Source: Gallionellales bacterium GWA2_55_18
Lineage (GTDB): Bacteria; Pseudomonadota; Gammaproteobacteria; Burkholderiales; Gallionellaceae
Length of the DNA: 39,715 bases
Assembly (NCBI GenBank): GCA_001801055.1
Contig: MGWP01000047.1
Span: forward strand, 1-39,715
Direction: 5' to 3'
In this document: positions 7,681 to 16,143 of the stretch, in pieces
Position numbering within the stretch: position 1 is the first letter of the stretch
Layout: every line of letters begins with the position of its first letter
Notes under the pieces: generated by a model
The model's input: the letters and a program-made list of their open reading frames with translations, nothing else
Told to the model about the DNA's origin: nothing
Databases searched by the model: none
Program-made: the position numbers and the translations under genes

Positions 7681-8873
7681 AAAACCTCTTGCAGGCTTGC
7701 TGTCCCTACCGGTCCTGTTGTATTGATGGAAGATGCGGGTACATTAATGGAAGATGCGGAAACTGGCGTCGCGCCAATCTCGACCTGATCTATATTCTTG
7801 TAAATAGCCTCAACCATCTGCTTGCTTGCATGGTCGCTTACACCATCCAAGTCGGTGACGGACACTTCACACGCTGTGCCGTCATCTTTGACATTCACGC
7901 GGTAACGCGTGTTGGTATTTTGTCCGTTTTTCCAGAACTGCAGCTTATCCATCCAGCCGCTTTCTGCTTTGGGTGGACGCAGAAAGTAAATACCCTTTGT
8001 GCGATCCTTGTCTTCTACGGCAAAACCCGCACGCTCGATAGCGAGGCCTACCCTGCGCCAGGATCTGTCGAACGCATCATGCATCACAATGACGCTGTTG
8101 CCGTCAGAAGTCTCATACAGCCTGACTGCCCCCGCCGCCGAGCCGGGCACACCGCCCGCCACGCTGCTGGCCGTTTGAGCTTCGCTGCCGCCGAAACGCA
8201 CCATCAAGCGCTGCAACATGATGGTTTCCTTCTCGGAATCATTGGCTCGCACTTGCCACTGGGATATATTCTGGTCGGCAGACATGTCCACTTCCATGCC
8301 GCGATGGGAGATGTATACCTCAGTACTCACACCATCCTTGCCGCGCTCCAGACGCACACGATACTGGTCGCGCTCGCCGGATGAATTGACCCTATCAAGC
8401 ATTTTTTCAAACCAGTTGCGAGGGGTATTGGGGCGGTTCTCTGCCCAATCGGTTTCGATCACGCCTGCCGCCTGGTCTTCACTCTTGATAGTCAAGCCGC
8501 TTTCCTGCAAGAAAGCCTTGACCACCAGCCAGACATTGTCCGGTGTGTCTTTCACCGCCAGCCAGCGTTGTGCGCCATTGCGCTCCAAACTCACATTCTT
8601 CATCTGCGGCAATACTGTACCTGCGCGGCCTCGTGTTGCCGCTACGCCGCCCTTGCTGTAATCGGAAAAAGTCGCGACAGATCCGTCATCGCCCTGCGGC
8701 ACTCTATAGCGTTCATCCCTGCCGGGAGCCGTCAGGTCGGGCGGTATCTCCAGCGCCGGTGCTTGCTCCGCACCGGAGCGATAGTCGATACGCTTGTTGC
8801 CCAAGCCAAGCGTGTTGCATCCCGCCAGCATAACCAGCACAACGCTGAACATTCCAATATGTAAAACTTTCAT
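7356..8873 (-). CDS. bamC: Outer membrane assembly lipoprotein BamC with duplicated C-terminal domain
   Basis: BamC is a lipoprotein partner of the BAM complex that inserts beta-barrel proteins into the outer membrane. The start at 8873 has GGAGAG upstream and gives a signal with the lipobox LAGC (Cys19). An unstructured stretch IDYRSGAEQAPALEIPPDL, typical of BamC, follows. The protein is 505 residues against about 340 in E. coli. The surplus is a tandem duplication: residues 259-363 and 400-505 align without gaps at an offset of 142 residues, sharing SVIV-DFDxSWR, GLAIERAG, FWKN, YRVNVKD and AIYKNI. So it has one N-terminal and two C-terminal helix-grip domains. It follows dapA by 24 bases, as in E. 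coli dapA-nlpB. Confidence 0.9.
   Translation of the reverse strand: MKVLHIGMFSVVLVMLAGCNTLGLGNKRIDYRSGAEQAPALEIPPDLTAPGRDERYRVPQGDDGSVATFSDYSKGGVAATRGRAGTVLPQMKNVSLERNGAQRWLAVKDTPDNVWLVVKAFLQESGLTIKSEDQAAGVIETDWAENRPNTPRNWFEKMLDRVNSSGERDQYRVRLERGKDGVSTEVYISHRGMEVDMSADQNISQWQVRANDSEKETIMLQRLMVRFGGSEAQTASSVAGGVPGSAAGAVRLYETSDGNSVIVMHDAFDRSWRRVGLAIERAGFAVEDKDRTKGIYFLRPPKAESGWMDKLQFWKNGQNTNTRYRVNVKDDGTACEVSVTDLDGVSDHASKQMVEAIYKNIDQVEIGATPVSASSINVPASSINTTGPVGTASLQEVFDGSSVIVVNDTFDKSWRKVGLAIERAGLAVETNDRAKGVYSLRSAKAESGWLDNLQFWKNSEITNTHYRVNVKDGGKACEVSVTSQDGVSGDATKQMIEAIYKNINQ
7782..8106 (-). repeat. bamC intragenic duplication, first copy
   Basis: Partner of 7356-7680. The linker between the copies holds a small extra repeat encoding SASSIN and PASSIN, seen as two GGAAGATGCGG runs on the plus strand. 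Confidence 0.85.
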
Positions 8874-8897
8874 TGTTTCTCTCTCCGACTGCATTGC

Positions 8898-9779
8898 TTA
8901 ATGTATAAGTACACCGGCTTGGCGCATGGCCTGCTCGACAGAACCTTGCGCCCCTTGCGACAAAGGCGTGAGCGGCAAACGCAACGCGTTTTTTATTTTA
9001 CCCATGCGTGCCACCGCCCACTTCACCGGGATCGGGTTGGCTTCGACAAACAAATTCCGATGCAGCCCCAGCAGGCGAAAATTGATTTCGCGTGCCTTGG
9101 CAATCTCGCCGTTCAAGGCCGCCGCGCACATCTCGTGCATCAGCCTGGGCGCGACATTCGCCGTTACCGAAATCGTGCCGTGCGCGCCGAGCAGCATTAA
9201 CGCCAGCGTACTGGCATCGTCGCCGCTGTATACCGCAAAATCTTCCGGCACGCGTTGCAACAGGTCGCTGCCGCGCTCGATGTTGCCGGTCGCATCCTTG
9301 ATGCCGACGATATTGGGAATCTGCGCCAGACGCAACACGGTATCGTTGCTCATATCGGCAACGGTGCGTCCCGGCACGTTGTACAGGATATGCGGCATAT
9401 CCACCGCTCCGGCGATGGCCTTGAAATGCTGATACAAACCTTCCTGGGTCGGCTTGTTGTAATAGGGAACAACTGACAGCGAAGCGTCCGCACCAGCCTT
9501 TTTCGAGAACGCCGCCAGCTCGATAGCTTCTCTGGTCGAGTTCGCGCCGGTTCCGGCGATGACAGGAATACGCCCGGCGGTGTGCTCGACAGCAATCTGG
9601 ATCAACATCTCGTGTTCTTCCACATCCACCGTCGGCGACTCGCCGGTTGTGCCGACCACCACGATACCATCAGTACCCTGCCCGACATGGAAATCGATCA
9701 ACGCGCGGAATGCCGCCAAATCGAGGCTACCGTCCTCATGCATCGGGGTAACAATTGCAACAATACAGCCCTTGATCAT
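8898..9779 (-). CDS. dapA: 4-hydroxy-tetrahydrodipicolinate synthase
   Basis: DapA condenses pyruvate with aspartate semialdehyde in the lysine and diaminopimelate pathway; asd, found at 26 kb in this window, makes one substrate. The 293-residue protein has GTTGES at residues 43-48 (Thr44 and Thr45), Tyr133 in LYNVPGRT, and the Schiff-base Lys161 in VGIKDATG, all at the family positions. The ATG has GGGAG six bases upstream. It heads dapA-bamC-MBL hydrolase. Nothing unusual is seen. Confidence 0.96.
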   Translation of the reverse strand: MIKGCIVAIVTPMHEDGSLDLAAFRALIDFHVGQGTDGIVVVGTTGESPTVDVEEHEMLIQIAVEHTAGRIPVIAGTGANSTREAIELAAFSKKAGADASLSVVPYYNKPTQEGLYQHFKAIAGAVDMPHILYNVPGRTVADMSNDTVLRLAQIPNIVGIKDATGNIERGSDLLQRVPEDFAVYSGDDASTLALMLLGAHGTISVTANVAPRLMHEMCAAALNGEIAKAREINFRLLGLHRNLFVEANPIPVKWAVARMGKIKNALRLPLTPLSQGAQGSVEQAMRQAGVLIH

Positions 9780-9874
9780 TTGGCTCCCATTATCCTTGCC
9801 AACAAAAACGAAGCGGGCATTCTACCGTAATACGGCGATACCCCAAAGGTCAGGATGAAAAACTCAAGCAGGCG

Positions 9875-10366
9875 CTAAGTTTTTTCCGGCGGGCGCAATA
9901 CCTGAGAAATAACATCAAACCCAAAGCCGCGCGATTGCAGAAAGCGCATTTGTTTGGTTTTCTCCCTGGCTTCTTGCGGCAACACACCGAACTTTCTTTG
10001 CCACACTTCACGAGCGGCATCCAATTCGCTTTCCTTTAATGCGGGCAGCGCGGCATCGATCAACTCTTCCGCGATACCTTTTTGGCGCAACTCGTACGCG
10101 ATACGCTGAGTGCCGAAACGGCTGCGCCTGGTATGCAGCAATTGCGTGACGGCGCGCGCGTCGGACAGCCAACCGCGCGCCGTCAAATCATCCAGCAGCG
10201 CATCCAATTCTTCCGGTCGCGGGTTTTCCGGTTGCGACAGACTGAAATCACCATCCGTGCAGGTATGGGGAAGCAATTTGCCGCGCAGCTCGGCACGGCT
10301 AAATTCACGGCGCGCCAAGTATTGCAGGGCGCGCGTGCGCAGGCTTAACTCAGGCTTTTTCCTCAC
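9875..10366 (-). CDS. recX: Regulatory protein RecX
   Basis: RecX binds RecA filaments and limits recombinase activity. The 163-residue protein shows the family pattern of three-helix repeats ([19 protein letters not shown], then a second and third unit ending in FLQSRGF). It starts with GTG inside the last codons of recA, a 17-base overlap, so its translation depends on recA, as is usual for this pair. Size and position fit; no defect seen. Confidence 0.9.
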   Translation of the reverse strand: MRKKPELSLRTRALQYLARREFSRAELRGKLLPHTCTDGDFSLSQPENPRPEELDALLDDLTARGWLSDARAVTQLLHTRRSRFGTQRIAYELRQKGIAEELIDAALPALKESELDAAREVWQRKFGVLPQEAREKTKQMRFLQSRGFGFDVISQVLRPPEKT

Positions 10367-11456
10367 CCGTGTGCCCGGCTAATAGTTTTTCAGAGGATTT
10401 TGTGCTCGCTTTTGTACTGGCTTTTTCGCCCGCCTTGGCTTTGGTCTTTTCGCCCGCCTCAAGCAGCGCGACCCCCAATGCTCCGCGCACCTTGTTTTCG
10501 ATTTCGAAGGCGATTTCCGGATGTTCGCGCAAATATTCGCGCGCGTTGTCCTTGCCCTGGCCGATTTTCTCGCCCTTGTAGGCGTACCAGGCACCGGATT
10601 TTTCCACCAGCTTGTGCTGTACGCCCAGTTCGATAACTTCGCCCTCGCGTGAAATGCCTTCGCCGTACAGGATGTCGAACAATGCTTCGCGGAACGGCGG
10701 TGCAACCTTGTTCTTCACCACCTTTACGCGCGTCTCGTTGCCGATCACCTCATCGCCCTTCTTGATCGCGCCGATGCGGCGGATATCGAGGCGCACCGAG
10801 GCGTAAAACTTGAGCGCATTGCCGCCGGTGGTGGTTTCCGGGTTGCCGAACATCACGCCGATTTTCATGCGAATCTGGTTGATGAAGATCACCAGCGTAT
10901 TGGAACGCTTGATGTTGGCGGTCAGCTTGCGCAGCGCCTGCGACATCAGGCGCGCATGCAGACCCATTTGCGCATCACCCATTTCTCCCTCGATTTCGGC
11001 CTTGGGTGTCAGCGCGGCCACCGAGTCGATCACTACCACATCCACCGAGGCGGAACGCACCAGCATGTCGGTAATTTCCAGAGCCTGCTCACCATTGTCC
11101 GGCTGCGAGATCAGCAGGTCTTCGACTTTCACACCGAGCTTTTGCGCGTAACTTGGATCGAGTGCATGTTCCGCGTCGATAAACGCCGCCGTGCCGCCCA
11201 GTTTCTGCATCTCGGCGATGATTTGCAAGGTCAGCGTAGTCTTGCCGGATGATTCCGGCCCATAGATTTCCACCACCCGACCACGCGGCAAACCTCCCAC
11301 GCCGAGCGCAATATCCAGTCCCAGCGAACCGGTGGAAACAACTTCTATGTCTTTCACGACATCACTCTCGCCCAAACGCATGATCGAGCCTTTGCCGAAC
11401 TGCTTTTCAATCTGGCTCAATGCAGCTGCGAGCGCCTTGCTTTTATTCTCATCCAT
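10350..11456 (-). CDS. recA: Recombinase RecA
   Basis: RecA drives strand exchange and activates the SOS response. With the ATG at 11456 the protein has 368 residues. Walker A is GPESSGKT at residues 66-73, and the DNA-binding loop segments [15 protein letters not shown] and [17 protein letters not shown] are present. The C-terminal tail is long and rich in Lys, Ser and Thr ([15 protein letters not shown]), longer than in E. coli. GAGGGG lies ten bases before the ATG. A 55-bp gap separates it from pncC upstream, and recX overlaps its end. I saw no CTGT-N8-ACAG LexA box in the upstream stretch. Confidence 0.97.
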   Translation of the reverse strand: MDENKSKALAAALSQIEKQFGKGSIMRLGESDVVKDIEVVSTGSLGLDIALGVGGLPRGRVVEIYGPESSGKTTLTLQIIAEMQKLGGTAAFIDAEHALDPSYAQKLGVKVEDLLISQPDNGEQALEITDMLVRSASVDVVVIDSVAALTPKAEIEGEMGDAQMGLHARLMSQALRKLTANIKRSNTLVIFINQIRMKIGVMFGNPETTTGGNALKFYASVRLDIRRIGAIKKGDEVIGNETRVKVVKNKVAPPFREALFDILYGEGISREGEVIELGVQHKLVEKSGAWYAYKGEKIGQGKDNAREYLREHPEIAFEIENKVRGALGVALLEAGEKTKAKAGEKASTKASTKSSEKLLAGHTGEEKA

Positions 11457-11488
11457 TATGTATATTCCCCTCAAAAAGTAGTGCGCGG

Positions 11489-11515
11489 ATTATGGCACAC
11501 CCTATGAAAAATCAA
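11489..11515 (-). promoter_or_regulatory. Possible recA promoter
   Basis: On the minus strand TTGATT (11515-11510) is followed after 15 bases by CATAAT (11494-11489), which carries an upstream TGC as an extended -10. It overlaps the pncC stop and lies about 33 bases before the recA start. The short spacer lowers confidence. Confidence 0.4.
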
Positions 11516-12003
11516 GCTAATTCTGTTCGCCGCCCAAGCAGATCAATCACTCCCTGCAATGCAATATGTACCGATTGGGCGCGCACTTCGGCACGATTAC
11601 CATTAATTTGATGGCGCTGCGCGTGAGCAGCGCCATGTTTGAGCCCCCAGGCGAACCATACCGTGCCAACCGGCTTATCCGGTGTGCCGCCATCCGGCCC
11701 GGCGATGCCGCTTACCGCCAATGCCACTTGCGCCGCGCTGTTGGCCAGCGCGCCTGCCACCATCTCGCGCACCACCGCCTCGGACACCGCACCATGCTGA
11801 ATGAGCGCCGCTTCGCTCACGCCCAACATCTGCTGCTTGGCAAGATTGGAATAAGTGATGAAGCCGCGCTCGAACCATGCCGAACTGCCCGCCACATCTG
11901 TGATGGCCTGCGCCACTCCGCCGCCGGTACAGGATTCCGCCGTCGCCAGCATCAGCCCGTGCGATTTCAGTGCCCCGCCAACTTGCGCTGCCAGAATATC
12001 CAT
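11512..12003 (-). CDS. pncC: Nicotinamide-nucleotide amidase PncC (CinA C-terminal domain)
   Basis: PncC deamidates nicotinamide mononucleotide to nicotinate mononucleotide for NAD recycling. The 163-residue single-domain protein has the family segments LATAESCTGGGVAQAIT, FITYSNLAK and SGIAGPDGGTPDKPVGTVW. The ATG at 12003 has CGGAG at seven bases; an in-frame GTG two codons upstream is too close to that site. It lies directly upstream of recA, the common cinA/pncC-recA order. Confidence 0.92.
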   Translation of the reverse strand: MDILAAQVGGALKSHGLMLATAESCTGGGVAQAITDVAGSSAWFERGFITYSNLAKQQMLGVSEAALIQHGAVSEAVVREMVAGALANSAAQVALAVSGIAGPDGGTPDKPVGTVWFAWGLKHGAAHAQRHQINGNRAEVRAQSVHIALQGVIDLLGRRTELA

Positions 12004-12019
12004 CGCCACTCCGAATTAC

Positions 12020-12087
12020 AGGGGCGAGATTCATCGCGCCCTGATCTACCCATGCGCCAAAAGAAGGGCGCGATAAATCTCGCCCCT
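12020..12087. repeat. GGGGCGAGAT palindromic repeat between metZ and pncC
   Basis: Two 22-bp arms (12020-12041, AGGGGCGAGATTCATCGCGC..., and 12066-12087) match with one mismatch around a 24-base loop. It fills the gap between metZ and pncC and could form a strong hairpin in the transcript. This is one of several unrelated palindromic repeat types in the window. Confidence 0.85.
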
Positions 12088-12092
12088 ACACG

Positions 12093-13271
12093 TTATTTGT
12101 TTAATCCGCGCGCCAAATCATTCTGGATATCGACCACCGCTTCCAGCCCCGTTGCGATACGGATCAGGCCATCCGTGATGCCTGCCGCCGCGCGCGCCTC
12201 CGGCGTGATGCGCCCGTGGGTGGTGCTGGCTGGATGGGTGATGGTACTCTTGGTGTCGCCCAGATTAGCGGTAATCGAGATCATCCGCGTGTTGTCGATC
12301 ACTCGCCATGCGGCCTCTTTACCGCCCTTGACTTCGAACGACACGATGCCGCCACCGGTCTTTTGCTGTTTCATCGCCAGCGCATGCTGCGGATGCGACG
12401 GCAGCCCCGGATAGAACACCCGCGCCACATTGGGCTGCGCTTCCAGCCAGCGCGCCAGCTCCAACGAATTGGCGCTGTGCGCGTCCATACGCAGCTTGAG
12501 CGTCTCCATGCCTTTCAATAATACCCAAGCGTTAAATGCGCTCAGCGTCGGCCCGGCGGTGCGCAGGAAACCGTACACGCCTTCCATATTCTTTCTGCTA
12601 CCCAACACCGCACCGCCCAGTACGCGCCCTTGCCCGTCGATATACTTGGTCGCTGACTGGATCACGATGTCCGCACCCAGTTCCAGTGGGCGTTGCAGGA
12701 TCGGCGTACAAAAGCAGTTGTCCACCGCCAGCAACGCACCGCATCCCTTCGCCACTGCGGCAATCGCAGCGATATCGGAAATCTCGGTGAGCGGGTTGGA
12801 CGGCGTTTCCAGAAAGAATAACTTTGTGTTGGGGCGCACTGCCGCTTGCCATTCGCTCGTATCTGTTGCAGAAACGTAAGTCGTTTCCACGCCGAATTTT
12901 TTGATGATGTTGTTGAACAGATTGATCGTCGCGCCGAAGATGCTGCGTGAAGCGATGATGTGGTCGCCCGCCTTCAGCAAGCCCATCACGCACGCCAGTA
13001 TCGCCGACATGCCCGATGCCGTGGCGACGCATTGCTCCGCGCCTTCCAGCGCGGCGAGCCGCTCTTCGAACATCGTCACGGTCGGGTTGGTGAAGCGCGA
13101 ATAGATGTTGCCGGGCTGTTCGCCGGTGAAACGCGCGGCGGCTTGTGCGGCATTTTCGAACACGAAGCTCGAAGTCAGGAACAACGCCTCGCTGTTTTCG
13201 CCGAACTGGCTGCGCACCGCGCCCGCGCGCACCGCGAGGGTTTCCGGTTGGTATTTTTGTTGCTCACTCAT
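12093..13271 (-). CDS. metZ: O-succinylhomoserine sulfhydrylase
   Basis: MetZ uses pyridoxal phosphate to turn O-succinylhomoserine and sulfide into homocysteine, bypassing cystathionine. The protein is a Cys/Met metabolism PLP enzyme with SRFTNPTV, the cofactor Asp (AVDNCF, about residue 184) and the Schiff-base lysine near residue 209 in SATKYIDGQGR. I use the second of two adjacent ATGs (13271), since AGAGGA lies six bases before it; this gives 392 residues. The gap to purF upstream is 38 bases. The purF-metZ order supports MetZ over MetB or MetY, but substrate choice is not proven by sequence. Confidence 0.9.
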   Translation of the reverse strand: MSEQQKYQPETLAVRAGAVRSQFGENSEALFLTSSFVFENAAQAAARFTGEQPGNIYSRFTNPTVTMFEERLAALEGAEQCVATASGMSAILACVMGLLKAGDHIIASRSIFGATINLFNNIIKKFGVETTYVSATDTSEWQAAVRPNTKLFFLETPSNPLTEISDIAAIAAVAKGCGALLAVDNCFCTPILQRPLELGADIVIQSATKYIDGQGRVLGGAVLGSRKNMEGVYGFLRTAGPTLSAFNAWVLLKGMETLKLRMDAHSANSLELARWLEAQPNVARVFYPGLPSHPQHALAMKQQKTGGGIVSFEVKGGKEAAWRVIDNTRMISITANLGDTKSTITHPASTTHGRITPEARAAAGITDGLIRIATGLEAVVDIQNDLARGLNK

Positions 13272-13309
13272 CATCTGTCCTCTGATTCCTGATTCCTGAT
13301 CCCCGAACC

Positions 13310-14836
13310 TCACATTGAAGCCGCATTTATCGCCAGATCCAGCTCCAACTGATCCTCGTCTATCGCCTTGTTGGCTTTCCCGCCGCCACGCCGAATTTCT
13401 ATCTCATCCAAATAGTGCGGCGTAATATCGCCGGTGATGTAGTTGCCGTCGAAGCAGGAAGCGTCGAGATTCGTAATGCCGGGGTTGACCTTGCGTATCG
13501 CCGCCTTGAGGTCATCCAAATCCTGGTAGATCAGCCGATCCGCGCCGATTTCGCGGCAAATTTCCTCATCGTTGCGCCCGGTCGCAATCAGTTCGTTGCG
13601 GCTCGGCATGTCGATGCCATACACATTCGGAAAGCGCACCGGCGGCGCGGCGGAGGCAAAGTACACTTTCAGCGCACCGGCGTCGCGCGCCATTTGCACG
13701 ATCTCGCGGCTGGTGGTGCCGCGCACGATGGAATCGTCCACCAGCAGCACGTTCTTGCCCTTGAATTCCACGCCGATAGCATTCAGCTTTTGGCGTACCG
13801 ATTTTTTACGCATCGCCTGCCCCGGCATGATGAAGGTGCGCCCGATATAGCGGTTTTTCACGAAGCCTTCCCGGAATGGCAGGTTGAGGCGGTTCGCCAG
13901 TTGCAGCGCGCTGGGTCGGCTGGAGTCGGGGATCGGGATGACCACGTCGATATCCACCTCGCCCCAGGTGCGCCTGAGTTTGTCGGCGAGGTATTCGCCC
14001 ATGTACAGGCGCGTCTCGTACACCGACACGCCATCGATCATAGAATCCGGTCGCGCCAAATAAACATATTCGAAAATACACGGGTTGAGGCTGGCTTTAT
14101 CGCTGCATTGCTGGCTGTGAAAATTGCCATCAAAATCGATGAACACCGCTTCGCCGGGCGCGACATCCCGCAAAAATCTGAAACCCAGCGTATCCAGCGC
14201 CACGCTTTCCGATGCGACCAGATATTCCGGCCCATGCTCGGTTTCATGCACACCCACCACCAGCGGGCGGATGCCGCAACTATCGCGGAACGCCAGCAAG
14301 CCATAGCCCGCAATCATCGCCACCACGGCATAAGCGCCCCGGCAACGCCGGTGTACGCCGGATACCGCAGCAAAAATGGCCGGTACAGTCAGGCGCAGCC
14401 CCTTGGAGCTGGCCTGCAACTCGTGCGCCAGCACATTCAGCAACACTTCAGAATCGGAATCGGTATTGACGTGGCGCAAGTCATCCGCAAACAACTGCTT
14501 CTTCAGCTCTTCGGCATTGGTCAGGTTGCCGTTATGTCCGAGCACGATGCCAAATGGCGAATTCACATAGAACGGCTGCGCCTCGTTGTGATCCACCGCG
14601 GAACCGGCGGTGGGATAGCGCACATGCGCGATACCCGCGTTGCCACGCAATGCCCGCATGTTGCGCGTGCGGAACACATCGCGCACCAGCCCATTATCCT
14701 TGTGCAAATGAAAGGTGCGCCCGTCCAGCGTAGCGATACCGGCAGCATCCTGGCCGCGATGTTGCAAGACTTGCAAACCGTCATACAGCAAATGGTTGGC
14801 TGGCGTTTGCGAAACTACACCGAGAATGCCGCACAT
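13310..14836 (-). CDS. purF: Amidophosphoribosyltransferase
   Basis: PurF makes phosphoribosylamine from PRPP and glutamine, the first step of purine synthesis. The ATG at 14836 is followed at once by Cys2 (MCGILG), which must become the N-terminal nucleophile of the glutaminase domain, so the start is secure. The glutaminase half shows HVRYPTAG and GHNGNLTN. The transferase half has the PRPP loop [14 protein letters not shown]. It is 508 residues, the usual size. It lies in cvpA-purF-metZ. Confidence 0.96.
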   Translation of the reverse strand: MCGILGVVSQTPANHLLYDGLQVLQHRGQDAAGIATLDGRTFHLHKDNGLVRDVFRTRNMRALRGNAGIAHVRYPTAGSAVDHNEAQPFYVNSPFGIVLGHNGNLTNAEELKKQLFADDLRHVNTDSDSEVLLNVLAHELQASSKGLRLTVPAIFAAVSGVHRRCRGAYAVVAMIAGYGLLAFRDSCGIRPLVVGVHETEHGPEYLVASESVALDTLGFRFLRDVAPGEAVFIDFDGNFHSQQCSDKASLNPCIFEYVYLARPDSMIDGVSVYETRLYMGEYLADKLRRTWGEVDIDVVIPIPDSSRPSALQLANRLNLPFREGFVKNRYIGRTFIMPGQAMRKKSVRQKLNAIGVEFKGKNVLLVDDSIVRGTTSREIVQMARDAGALKVYFASAAPPVRFPNVYGIDMPSRNELIATGRNDEEICREIGADRLIYQDLDDLKAAIRKVNPGITNLDASCFDGNYITGDITPHYLDEIEIRRGGGKANKAIDEDQLELDLAINAASM

Positions 14837-14911
14837 GATTTTATCCCAACAATTTAACTGCCAAAAAACCAACTGCACCCAATAATTAACTTCGGGAATC
14901 GATTCCAACGA

Positions 14912-15430
14912 TTAACTATGGGTACGATAATGTATGCGCGCCGCTATGTTGTCCGGCAACCACACTTTAGTAAACAACGCGACCCCCTCCGCCGCTTTGC
15001 TCGTCTGTGCGGTGCGCCAGAACGGCTGTTCTGGAATATGCGTCAACCCGGCCAGCCACACCAGAACGAGCACCACCAGCCCGCCGCGCAACAGCCCGAA
15101 CATCCCGCCCAACATCCTGTCCAACCAGCCCAGCCCGACTGCCTTCACCAGCTTGGAAACCAGCCAGGCCAGCACACCCCACACAACCAATGCCGCAACA
15201 AATACCGCAGCATAAGCCACCGCAATACGCGCAAGCGCTTGTGTCCCTTCGTCATTGCTCAGGACCGGCATCGGTATCAGCGGCGCAACATCACCGGCAA
15301 ACAACCGGCTCAATACAAATGCGACCGGCCAACCCAACAGCGACAACACCTCATAAACAAGGCCGCGCCACAAACCGAGCAACAACGAAACCAGCAATAT
15401 TCCCGCTACGGCAAAATCAAACCCGGTCAT
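14912..15430 (-). CDS. cvpA: Colicin V production family membrane protein CvpA
   Basis: A 172-residue inner membrane protein with about four hydrophobic segments (roughly residues 5-25, 28-45, 68-92 and 103-127), typical of CvpA. The family is linked to envelope homeostasis and colicin V export; the exact role is unclear. It starts within the dedD stop (ATGA overlap) and precedes purF, as in E. coli. The start is fixed by that overlap and the conserved MTGFDFAVAGILL beginning. Confidence 0.88.
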   Translation of the reverse strand: MTGFDFAVAGILLVSLLLGLWRGLVYEVLSLLGWPVAFVLSRLFAGDVAPLIPMPVLSNDEGTQALARIAVAYAAVFVAALVVWGVLAWLVSKLVKAVGLGWLDRMLGGMFGLLRGGLVVLVLVWLAGLTHIPEQPFWRTAQTSKAAEGVALFTKVWLPDNIAARIHYRTHS

Positions 15431-16140
15431 TTCTCATTCGTGACTACCGGATGCAAGCCATGTTTTTCCAACAACTGCCGCACTTTCTCCGCCTTATCCC
15501 GCTCCGTGTAGGGTCCGACACGCACACGAATCTTGTCGCCAATTTTTTCGGTATAGGCCTTACTGAAACCCCATTTTTTCAGCTTATCCAGTTCCTGTTT
15601 CGCGGTAGCAGCGTTGGCATAGGCACCAACCTGCGCGACATAACTGTCAACACTATCCGGTTTGGCTTGGCCTTTGGATTCCGGGCTTTTGGGTTCAGGT
15701 TTTTTGGGTTCCGGGCTTTCGGATTCCGGAGCATTGGCTTCCAGTAGCTTATTGGCAGCCGGTTGTATCTTGCCCTGCGCTTCGGTTCTGGGATTGCTTG
15801 CGGCTGGCGGTTGATTGTTTGGTGCAGCAACCGGTTTTGCAGCATCGGCTTGCGCCACAGCAGACGCGGCAACCGGTGGTGGCGAAGCATCCACGACTGT
15901 GGAAGCGGCTAACGGTAATATCCCTGCCACTTCCGAAGCCGCCACACCCGGCACAAACTCGCCGACCTTTTCTGGAGCCGGAATACGCAGGTCGATGTCT
16001 TCCCCGGTGGGCTTGGGTTCGCTATCCAGCACCATCGGCAGTACCACCACCACCGCCAGCGTGAGCGCGATTGCACCGATCAGGCGGCGGCGCGCTTTGC
16101 GCCTGAGATTCAGTTCATCGTCTGTCTGCTGCTTTGCCAT
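15427..16140 (-). CDS. dedD: SPOR-domain protein (DedD-like)
   Basis: A 237-residue bitopic protein: charged N-terminus, one membrane helix at about residues 20-38, a long Pro/Ala/Lys linker with repeats of the form ESPEPKKPEPKSPESK, and a C-terminal SPOR domain from about residue 162 (YVAQVGAYANAATAKQELDK). SPOR domains bind denuded peptidoglycan at the septum, so a role in cell constriction is likely. It lies 3 bases after folC and overlaps cvpA by 4, the standard folC-dedD-cvpA-purF order. Confidence 0.88.
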   Translation of the reverse strand: MAKQQTDDELNLRRKARRRLIGAIALTLAVVVVLPMVLDSEPKPTGEDIDLRIPAPEKVGEFVPGVAASEVAGILPLAASTVVDASPPPVAASAVAQADAAKPVAAPNNQPPAASNPRTEAQGKIQPAANKLLEANAPESESPEPKKPEPKSPESKGQAKPDSVDSYVAQVGAYANAATAKQELDKLKKWGFSKAYTEKIGDKIRVRVGPYTERDKAEKVRQLLEKHGLHPVVTNEK

Positions 16141-16143
16141 TCT

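Noticed and set aside
11457-11511. LexA operator upstream of recA
   Set aside because: No CTGT-N8-ACAG or close variant is visible in the gap or the end of pncC.
13415-14857. Long plus-strand frame opposite purF (480 codons), and similar frames opposite fabG, zwf, gnd and leuC (up to 546 codons)
   Set aside because: They are exact shadows of well-identified genes, without ribosome sites or family motifs; GC-rich codon use creates such antisense frames.
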